A stretch of DNA of 21,547 nt from assembly GCA_023426365.1 (NCBI GenBank), contig JAFAAW010000105.1:1-21547 (forward strand), given 5' to 3'. The position numbers were made by a program, and so were the translations under genes. The notes under the pieces were generated by a model, which worked only from the letters and a program-made list of their open reading frames with translations, was not told the origin of the DNA and made no database searches. The first letter of the stretch is position 1, and the number at the start of each line of letters is the position of its first letter. The DNA is from Pseudomonadota bacterium. Its GTDB lineage: Bacteria > Pseudomonadota > Alphaproteobacteria > Rhodospirillales > Magnetospirillaceae. This document shows, piece by piece, positions 16,402 through 21,547 of the stretch.

Positions 16402-16739
16402 GGCCTTTTCATTCATGCTACGAATTTGCGAGGCCACACCCTTCCCCGCGCGCTTTGGAATTTCCCCCGTAGCCCCCCCGGTTGGCGCCCAACCTCGCGG
16501 GGCTGGTGACCACCGGGGGCGGGGATGAAGCGAGCGCCGCGCCCCCGAGTGGTCGCGGGCTGAAGTGCTGCAACTGGTTTCAGCGGATGCTGCCCCCCTC
16601 TGTGGCTTATGTCCCGTCCATAAACGACCGTTTCCGTACAGGCTGGCAGAGTGCCCGAAAGGGGTGTTCAAAAAGGCCTTGACGGACTTTTGGACAGAAT
16701 GAATTATGGACACCGATTCTGAACAGTCGGGGTCCAGTC
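16402..16739. other. Structured noncoding region upstream of the serine recombinase
   Basis: I see no credible gene in these 338 bp. The left part (16444-16554) can fold strongly. An outer 7-bp pair, CCCCGCG (16444-16450) / CGCGGGG (16496-16502), encloses a hairpin GGTTGG-cgc-CCAACC (16480-16494). Next comes a 13-bp stem with one bulge: GACCACCGGGGGC (16508-16520) with GCCCCCG (16541-16547) and GTGGTC (16549-16554). The right part holds recombinase-site-like repeats. The folding could be a terminator cluster, a small RNA or a replication/transfer signal. Confidence 0.5.
16607..16711. promoter_or_regulatory. Candidate binding/crossover site of the serine recombinase
   Basis: The octamer TTATGGAC is at 16704-16711, its complement GTCCATAA at 16616-16623, and one-base variants TTATGTCC at 16607-16614 and TTTTGGAC at 16688-16695. 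Small serine recombinases commonly bind several such subsites upstream of their own gene. A weak promoter (TTGACG at 16679, AATTAT at 16702, 17-bp spacing) overlaps the site, so self-repression is plausible. A further dyad CAGAAT (16695-16700) / ATTCTG (16716-16721) lies here. Confidence 0.4.
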
Positions 16740-17327
16740 ATGCACACCTTCATCTATGCCCGCGTCTCGACCGCTGGGCAGACCACCGAGAACCAGCTCT
16801 TGGAGATTGACGCCGCCGGGTATGAGGCGGACACGGCCTATGAGGACGTGATCAGCGGCAAGGTGCCCGCGATGGAGCGGCCCGAGTTCGCCAAGATGAT
16901 GGACACCATCGCCCGCACCAAGAAGCCGAAGCGGCTGATCGTCACCAAGCTGGACCGCCTGGGGCGCGACGCCGTGGACATCCTGGGGACCGTCCGTGCC
17001 CTTGAGGATACCGGCTGCGCCGTCCGGGTCCTCCAGCTTGGCGACCTCGACTTGACCTCCTCCGCTGGCAAGCTGGTCCTGTCCACCCTCGCCGCCGTGG
17101 CCGAGATGGAGCGGGACATCCTGATAGAGCGGACGAACGCGGGCCTTGCCCGTGCCCGCAAGGAAGGCAAGCGCCTGGGGCGCCCCAAGGCCACCGATGA
17201 CGAGGCCGCGACAGTCATCCGCGAGAAGCTGGGCATGGGTCTGAGCGTCTCCCAGGTGGCGCGGGAGCATGGAGTGTCGCGCCAGACCGTCATGCGGATC
17301 AGGGACGGGGAGGCGTGCCGTGGCTGA
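16740..17327 (+). CDS. Small serine recombinase (resolvase/invertase family)
   Basis: The product is 195 aa, the usual size. The catalytic motif YARVSTAGQ is at residues 6-14 with Ser10 as nucleophile and Arg8. The conserved KLDRLGRD supplies Arg73 and Arg76, and AEMERDILIERTNAGLARAR is the dimer-forming E helix. A C-terminal HTH covers about 168-187 (SVSQVAREHGVSRQTVMRIR). It cuts and rejoins DNA by resolution or inversion. On this element it might resolve multimers or flip a segment, although no inverted crossover pair flanking a gene was seen. Its last codons overlap a tiny membrane ORF. Codon use is more GC-rich than in the DUF488 pair, suggesting a separate origin. Confidence 0.93.
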   Translation: MHTFIYARVSTAGQTTENQLLEIDAAGYEADTAYEDVISGKVPAMERPEFAKMMDTIARTKKPKRLIVTKLDRLGRDAVDILGTVRALEDTGCAVRVLQLGDLDLTSSAGKLVLSTLAAVAEMERDILIERTNAGLARARKEGKRLGRPKATDDEAATVIREKLGMGLSVSQVAREHGVSRQTVMRIRDGEACRG

Positions 17328-17406
17328 GGAATTCCGCTCGTTCCTTGGCCTCTGCGTCTTCGTCGGGCTGGTGCTGGCCGTGATCGTCAAGCGGCTGGTG
17401 TTCTGA
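17320..17406 (+). CDS. 28-aa single-span membrane peptide
   Basis: A GTG at 17320 starts inside the recombinase stop region and is preceded by a perfect GGGGAGG (17307-17313) six bases upstream. The peptide begins with the acidic AEEFRS, continues as one hydrophobic helix (FLGLCVFVGLVLAVIV) and ends KRLVF, so the N-terminus is probably outside and the positive end inside. Size and composition fit small membrane regulators, type I toxin peptides or phage accessory peptides. The strong ribosome site and in-frame stop support translation; conservation is untested. Confidence 0.55.
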   Translation: MAEEFRSFLGLCVFVGLVLAVIVKRLVF

Positions 17407-18039
17407 GGCCCCCCCCCTGTCGCGCCGCAAAGATGATCTGCGAGCCGCTCACGGGCATTTCCGCCCGCCGCACAGAAGGCCGGGCCACTTCCAAGGCCAG
17501 CGAGTTGGAAAGAGGGTGACAAAAATTCACGCCCCTGGAGGCCAGCGGTCGTAGTGGACCTCAATGGGCCGAGATTTGGGCCCAATGCCCTCTGTCCCCG
17601 ACCGCGTTTCCGAGTCGCCAGGGCGGGGTTGGCCTTCCCCGCACCCCTCCTACCTGACAGGGGCGAAACCGCCCCCCCCAGCGAGTCCCTGACGGCCAAG
17701 GCGCCCCATTTCAGCGGGGGAGGTGGTGCGCGACACCGCGCTTCCCATTACTCGGACCTTCTGCCGAAGGGGACCTTAAGGGTCACATGAAGTGACCACT
17801 ACAGTCACGTCTACAAGGGTCCTCTCTCGCTCTCTCACTTAGTGACTACACGACCAGTCCCACGTCTCGACACCCGAGCCGTGGCCCTTGTCGTGCCCGT
17901 CCCGTCACCGCCGCTTGTCGGTTGCCGGTGGTGACGTTTACGGCCCCGAGGCTTCGAGCGCAGAGCCGATGGCCGGGTTCGGCCTTGGGGCCGCCCTGAC
18001 CGCAACCGACATCCTCAGCAACCGACCAAGGACCAATCC
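17407..18039. other. 633-bp gene-free stretch
   Basis: No open frame here has a ribosome site or recognisable protein; a 78-codon frame starting with GTG at 17554 has low-complexity composition and no ribosome site. The left end has a run of nine C (17409-17417). The middle shows short dyads such as TGGGCC / GGCCCA (17566-17585). The right half holds the GTGAC repeat cluster and a pyrimidine-rich run (17821-17839). This would be a reasonable place for a replication or regulatory origin, but no DnaA box was recognised. Confidence 0.5.
17781..17852. repeat. Cluster of GTGAC / GTCAC dyads
   Basis: Within 72 bp are GGTCAC-N5-GTGACC (17781-17797, perfect), a further GTCAC (17804-17808), and the odd palindrome TCACT-t-AGTGA (17835-17845). 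Related direct copies AGTGACCACTAC (17791) and AGTGACTACACG (17841) lie exactly 50 bp apart. Such clustering suggests repeated protein binding, as in iterons or a compound operator. Confidence 0.5.
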
Positions 18040-18501
18040 ATGACCGACTTCCGCAACGCGGGGGCCGACGCTCCCGCTCTCTTGCCTGATGCCATCTTCT
18101 TCGACCCCGCCGCCTCCCGTTCCTACACGCCCCTGACCCTGCCGGATGGGACGCCGCTCATTCGCGTCCCGCTGACGGGCGGATGGTTCGCCGTGCTGGA
18201 CCCCGAGGACTGGAGCCGGGTGAAGGCGAGGTACGGGGAACGCTGGTACGCCAATCGCAATGGCAACGGCCAGATCTACGCGACCACGAACATTCCCGCC
18301 GCTATCCGCCGTCCCTATGGCCCCTACCTGATCACCCTCCAGCGGGCGGTGACCGAGGCCAAGCCCGGAGAGCGGGTGATCTTCCGCAACCGCTGCACCT
18401 TCGACCTTCGCCGCGCGAACCTGTACGTCCAGAACCGCAAGGAAGCCCGCGAGGCGGTGGCGAAATACCGCTCCGAGGTGGGAGCCATGATGCCCGCGTA
18501 G
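18040..18501 (+). CDS. HNH/AP2-endonuclease-like protein with degenerate active site
   Basis: The product is 153 aa. AAGGA lies nine bases before the ATG at 18040. The layout matches phage-type HNH endonucleases: a strand pair GGWFAVLDPEDWSRVKARYGE, then RWYANRNGNGQIYAT, then the HNH position at about 100-130. The usual L-H-R is L-Q-R (Gln101), and the usual V-D-H-x-N-G is V-I-F-R-N-R, so the catalytic Asp/His pair is Ile114/Phe115. The trailing D-x-R-R-x-N-L (122-128) is intact, including Asn127. The fold seems kept and catalysis probably lost, suggesting a DNA-binding role. Homology is by pattern recognition only. Confidence 0.65.
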   Translation: MTDFRNAGADAPALLPDAIFFDPAASRSYTPLTLPDGTPLIRVPLTGGWFAVLDPEDWSRVKARYGERWYANRNGNGQIYATTNIPAAIRRPYGPYLITLQRAVTEAKPGERVIFRNRCTFDLRRANLYVQNRKEAREAVAKYRSEVGAMMPA

Positions 18502-18588
18502 TCCACAAGGGTCCGGCAGGGGCCGCGTTCTTCGCCGCATGGCGTGGGCGCGACCCCGTGTCGGGCCTGTTCATTTCACGGCCCCCGT

Positions 18589-18606
18589 CAGTCCCCCGAG
18601 GGGCTG
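18589..18606. terminator. Bulged hairpin between convergent genes
   Basis: CAG-t-CCCC and GGGG-CTG pair around a short loop (7 bp, one bulged T). The hairpin lies between the ends of the plus-strand HNH-like gene and the minus-strand small exported protein. Weak evidence for a shared terminator. Confidence 0.3.
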
Positions 18607-18608
18607 TC

Positions 18609-18803
18609 CTAGCTGCCCTCCTGGTCCAACTTAACGTCCACACATCGGTACTGGATTGTACTGCCCCCCATCTCGGCAACGGCCTGAGCCACTTTTTGGC
18701 ATTCCTGCTGGCTGTTGAGGGTGATGGTCTGGACTTGGGCGGAAGGTGCCCCTCCGACACCAGCCCCTGCGACATAGAGGAAGATGACGAGGATGGTCTT
18801 CAT
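18609..18803 (-). CDS. Small exported protein with two cysteines
   Basis: The product is 64 aa. The N-terminus MKTILVIFLYVAGAGVGGAPSA is a signal peptide with a likely cut after A-P-S-A. The mature part of about 42 residues holds an NSQQECQKVAQAVAEMG helix and a TIQYRCVDV strand, with two Cys that could pair. I know no function; similar short secreted proteins occur on phages and islands. The ribosome site is poor, so expression is less certain than for its neighbours. The 128 bp between it and the membrane protein upstream hold nothing I can identify. Confidence 0.55.
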   Translation of the reverse strand: MKTILVIFLYVAGAGVGGAPSAQVQTITLNSQQECQKVAQAVAEMGGSTIQYRCVDVKLDQEGS

Positions 18804-18931
18804 GGTGATTGGTTAGACAGCTGTTGAATCCTGGCCAACCTGTTAACCCAATGCTGGGGCAGAATGAAGCAGAAGCTCTGACAAGGCTCTCCGTCGATGG
18901 TGGCCATGCGGATGGCCGGGGAAGTGGATGT

Positions 18932-19321
18932 TCAGCGAAGCCCAATTGCGATTGACCAGACACCCCCGGCGACCAGGGCGATGAATGCGCCCATACCGGA
19001 ACAGATTGCAGTAATCCTCAATCGGTCGGCTCGGCAGCGGTGGCACTGGTTGGGCGAGCGGATGTCTCTCGTATAGGCGCTCTGGGACAGGTACGAGAAG
19101 AAGCCGCAGAGGATGGAGAGCGCGAACCCGGCAGCGAATATCACAAGTGGGCAAGCATAAAGCCTAAGCGCGGCACCGCTCTTGAATGCGACAAGAGCGG
19201 CAATCGCCCCGGCATTCCCGGCAGTTAGCCCCTGGATGGTCGCAACGCCATATTGGATCGTGGCCCCAAGGCTGGCCGCGATCAGCTCATTATTGACCGG
19301 CTTGTCTTGTGCCTCGCTCAT
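18932..19321 (-). CDS. Small multi-pass membrane protein
   Basis: The product is 129 aa. GGAAGG lies four bases before the ATG at 19321. The N-terminal 15 residues are polar; hydrophobic stretches cover about 28-47 (weak), 55-80 (ACPLVIFAAGFALSILCGFF) and 104-127 (AICSGMGAFIALVAGGVWSI). A loop between them contains C-H-R-C (residues about 93-96, in NQCHRCRADR). A holin-like role, an exclusion protein or an effector in membrane perturbation are all possible; none is supported by a recognised motif. It belongs to the minus-strand block that follows the integrase. Confidence 0.65.
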   Translation of the reverse strand: MSEAQDKPVNNELIAASLGATIQYGVATIQGLTAGNAGAIAALVAFKSGAALRLYACPLVIFAAGFALSILCGFFSYLSQSAYTRDIRSPNQCHRCRADRLRITAICSGMGAFIALVAGGVWSIAIGLR

Positions 19322-19359
19322 AAATCCTTCCGCCTCTGCGACTGGTGACCGCAGCTACA

Positions 19360-19615
19360 CTAGCACAGTACGCAGCGGACCTCGAACTCCATGGCCTTCT
19401 TGCCGGTGTACCCCATGGCCAGCAGCACGAAGCCATCGCGGGTCATGTAAATAGGCCGGGTCCTGGCGGACGCCGATGGCCACCTTCACGGCATTGGTGA
19501 CAGGCCGGTACCATTGCCCTGAGATTTGAGGGGAAAGACACCCGCCCTCCAAGATGGAGGTGATGTCGGCCAGCACATTGTAGACGTGGACGACAGGGAC
19601 GATAGCGGGGTTCAC
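19360..19615 (-). pseudogene. Rha-family phage regulatory protein remnant
   Basis: A 28-codon frame (19446-19360) reads MTRDGFVLLAMGYTGKKAMEFE, the hallmark core of Rha-family proteins of temperate phages; preceding codons in the same frame give RTRPIY, as expected in the family. The upstream part lies in another frame: a GTG at 19615 overlaps the integrase TGA and reads NPAIVPVVHVYN and onward, which would continue out of frame to a stop at 19355 (86 aa). Full Rha proteins are well over 100 aa, so this is a shortened, frameshifted copy. The N-terminal match is weak and could be a different small gene. The tail after the core (VRCVLC) also departs from the family. Confidence 0.7.
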
Positions 19616-21330
19616 CCGGCCTTCCGCTGCGGGTCCATGTAAAGGTGGCTGAGATCGACCTCGAATCGGATCTTGGCCATCGCTTCGGCCTTCACGTCGA
19701 GCGGCACCTTCTCGCTGCCATAGCGGCGCCCGACGCCGCCGCCGGAATGCCCGGTCAGGGCGTCGTGGACCTCTTCGCCGATACGCGCGGCGCGGCACGC
19801 ATCCTTGAAGCCGTGACGGAAGGAGTGGAAGTCCTTCATGGCCCTTTCGGGCACGGTCACCCCGCACGCCACTTTGTAGCGGTTGAACCACTTCGACCAG
19901 TTGCCGGTCTTGTGGCCGTGGCTGTCGGGCTTGAGGTCGGGGAATAGTGGCTCGTTGCCCTGCTTGCCTGTGGCCGAGCGCACGTAGCCCAGGAAGCCGC
20001 AGCGGATCAGCCCGGGATGCAGTGGGACCTTGCGGCGGCTGGAGGCGCTCTTTAGCCGCTTGCCCTCGTCCAGGGTGTTGAGGTCGATGTACCAGTTGCC
20101 GCCCTGCTCGCGAACGTCGGAGACGAGAGCCTGGCCCAGTTCCTCCTCGCGCGCGCCGGTGAACAGGCCCAGCAGCGGTAGCCACTTCGCGGCCTCGCCC
20201 CCACCGCCTTTGGGTCGCGCGCCCTCGGTGAAGACCGGGGAATGGAACAGTTTCTTGAGATCATCCTTCGTGAACGGGATGCGCGGCTTGGCCTCGGCGG
20301 CTTCATCCAGCTTGAGGCCGGTGGCGGGGTTGCCCCAGGTCGGGGCGCTCTCGAAATAGCCGTGCTTATTGGCCCAGGCGAGGATGGCGGAAACCGCGCC
20401 GATGTGCTTGTTCACCGCTCCCGCCGAGAGCGTCTTATCGGCGGGCTTCTTCTCCAATGCCTTGAGCAGGTCAGGCAGCGGCATCGCCCGCTGCTCCCCC
20501 GACAGGGCGGAGGGCAGCTTGCGCAGCGCCTCCTTGAACTCGCGGACGTGGGTCTTGGTGATGGCGATGGCGGGCAGGTCGCCGTGCAATTCCTTGAACC
20601 GGCGAACGGCGCGGTCGAACTCGGTCACCGTCTTCGCCGGGCGAGCCTTCTCGCCCTTCCAGGCGGTGAACAGGTGGTCCAGCGTCGCGGTATCGCAGCC
20701 CGTGGCCGCGACGACCACCCGGCGGACCACGCTAGGCTGATAGGCCATGTCGCCCGCCAGTCGGTGACGCATGACCTCATGGGCTTCCAAGTAGGCCGTG
20801 GCGATCAGGCGCCGGGCCTCGGCAAAGGCGGGATGATCCTCGTCCACCGCATATCCGGCAGCCGCCAGTTCGCCCAGCACACGCGCGTTGACGGCCTTGG
20901 GCCAGTGGTTCTCGTGGAAGCCCTCGCGCCAGGGATCACAGGCGGCGTCATAGGCCAAGCCGAGGCGCTCAGGGTCGAAGTCGGGATGTGCGGCGAGGTC
21001 GCCGTCGAGGGCAGCCTTCGTGTCGGTGTAGACCGTCCAGGCGACCGCCTCCAGGGCCTCGGAGGTCAGCTTGGCGACGGGTTGGGGAAGGGCTTGCCCT
21101 CGAAGCTGATCGAACAGCGCCTCGATGCGCGCCCACTCCTCGGAGGCGTGGCGCAGGGCGTCCTTCTTGTCGTCACCGAGATAGACCTTCACCAGGGCCG
21201 AGCGGGTCCCCAGGACGGCCTCCCGACGGTCCTCGGGCAGACGCATGATGTCGGTGGGGACGCGGCGCTGAAGGTAGTGGTAGCGGCCCTTCTGGACCTT
21301 GAGCGAGATGCGGGTCGGCACAGGCTTCAT
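19612..21330 (-). CDS. int: Tyrosine integrase of the tRNA-Glu element
   Basis: The product is 572 aa, long for the family because of an extended N-terminal region. Residues about 5-60 form the short-strand segment typical of proteobacterial integrases (ISLKVQKGRYHYLQRRVP). About 230-330 is the SAM-like core-binding domain. The catalytic domain has Arg394 (TGAREEEL), a Lys near 433-434, H502-S-F-R505, His528 (TGHS) and the nucleophile Tyr537 (RRYGSE), so it looks fully active. It sits beside the intact tRNA-Glu, reading away from it. Arm-type repeats lie 8-32 bp before the start codon, so integrase binding may shut off its own gene. The start codon has only GGGAG one base away, a poor spacing. 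Confidence 0.95.
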   Translation of the reverse strand: MKPVPTRISLKVQKGRYHYLQRRVPTDIMRLPEDRREAVLGTRSALVKVYLGDDKKDALRHASEEWARIEALFDQLRGQALPQPVAKLTSEALEAVAWTVYTDTKAALDGDLAAHPDFDPERLGLAYDAACDPWREGFHENHWPKAVNARVLGELAAAGYAVDEDHPAFAEARRLIATAYLEAHEVMRHRLAGDMAYQPSVVRRVVVAATGCDTATLDHLFTAWKGEKARPAKTVTEFDRAVRRFKELHGDLPAIAITKTHVREFKEALRKLPSALSGEQRAMPLPDLLKALEKKPADKTLSAGAVNKHIGAVSAILAWANKHGYFESAPTWGNPATGLKLDEAAEAKPRIPFTKDDLKKLFHSPVFTEGARPKGGGGEAAKWLPLLGLFTGAREEELGQALVSDVREQGGNWYIDLNTLDEGKRLKSASSRRKVPLHPGLIRCGFLGYVRSATGKQGNEPLFPDLKPDSHGHKTGNWSKWFNRYKVACGVTVPERAMKDFHSFRHGFKDACRAARIGEEVHDALTGHSGGGVGRRYGSEKVPLDVKAEAMAKIRFEVDLSHLYMDPQRKAG

Positions 21331-21337
21331 GCTCCCG

Positions 21338-21362
21338 AATGTAGCCTACGATGTAGCCTACG
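21338..21362 (+). promoter_or_regulatory. Right pair of integrase arm-type repeats
   Basis: Two tandem copies of ATGTAGCCTACG start at 21339 and 21351 (12-bp period). The pair ends exactly 61 bp before the right att core, matching the left-end geometry in the same orientation. Each unit is itself nearly palindromic (GTAG-c-CTAC). They lie in the leader of the integrase gene. Confidence 0.7.
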
Positions 21363-21425
21363 TCGAGGTGCTGTGAGCCGCAGATTATCTTGGAAGTGGC
21401 GCTGCGCTTGGCTTCTGTTAAGAAG

Positions 21426-21501
<76 letters not shown>

Positions 21502-21520
21502 GAGGCGCTGCGAGGGCGCT

Positions 21521-21526
21521 TTAATA
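21521..21526 (-). promoter_or_regulatory. Candidate -10 box of tRNA-Glu
   Basis: TATTAA on the minus strand lies 19 bp upstream of the tRNA 5' end in otherwise GC-rich sequence. The -35 region falls at the window edge and cannot be judged. Confidence 0.4.
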
Positions 21527-21547
21527 GCCGCGCCGGGCGGGGAGCGC

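Noticed and set aside
16387..16713. 108-codon minus-strand frame between cargo and recombinase
   Set aside because: Low-complexity composition, no ribosome site, and the region is dominated by inverted repeats.
17409..17417. Run of nine C after the small membrane peptide
   Set aside because: Possible slippage tract, but it lies after the stop codon and affects no frame, so no phase-variation role is supported.
17554..17790. 78-codon plus-strand frame in the gene-free stretch
   Set aside because: GTG start without a ribosome site, Pro/Arg/Gly-rich with no recognisable domain.
16444..17852. Clustered short repeats considered as a CRISPR array
   Set aside because: Repeats are too short and irregular, with no evenly sized spacers and no cas genes.

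Overview
The window is GC-rich, densely coded alphaproteobacterial DNA. The gene set fits a Rhodospirillales member, perhaps Magnetospirillum-like: a Mla/MCE lipid transporter, an HAE1 efflux pump, and a DUF3141 gene divergent from a MaoC-Pta/acetate kinase pair. That assignment rests on gene content and base composition only. Two parts are visible: a core chromosome segment (1 to about 14,179) and a 7.2-kb element (about 14,180 to 21,442) integrated at a tRNA-Glu gene.

Core segment. Positions 1-2102 (+) hold the end of an MCE-type ABC lipid transport operon: ATPase C-terminus, membrane-anchored MCE protein, and a PqiC-like lipoprotein. After a hairpin and a short regulatory gap comes a three-gene operon (2326-8164, +) joined by ATGA overlaps: periplasmic adaptor, HAE1-type RND pump and a DHA2-type MFS exporter. 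No outer-membrane channel is present. A 9-bp hairpin separates it from a minus-strand operon (8213-11187) encoding a MaoC-phosphate acyltransferase fusion, acetate kinase and an exported EF-hand protein. Divergent from that operon lie a DUF3141 alpha/beta-hydrolase with a Cys-Asp-His triad like that of PHA synthases, and a 159-aa conserved hypothetical.

Integrated element. A 19-bp direct repeat (14180-14198 and 21424-21442) is the 3' end of the intact tRNA-Glu(UUC) at 21429-21501. A 572-aa tyrosine integrase lies next to the tRNA. Tandem 12-bp repeats sit exactly 61 bp inside each att core and look like integrase arm sites. Inside the element are a winged-HTH gene divergent from an overlapping DUF488/unknown gene pair, structured noncoding DNA, a serine recombinase with repeats upstream of it, a 28-codon membrane peptide overlapping the recombinase stop, a 633-bp gene-free stretch with clustered GTGAC dyads, a degenerate HNH-like protein, a small exported Cys protein, a multi-TM protein and a broken Rha-type phage gene behind the integrase. 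No capsid, conjugation or replication gene is recognisable, so it looks like a reduced phage-derived or satellite-like islet.

The best candidate for an undescribed system is the wHTH / DUF488 / 255-aa cargo module (14524-16401), which sits just inside one att end, has lower GC than the core, and carries a dyad operator in its divergent promoter region.
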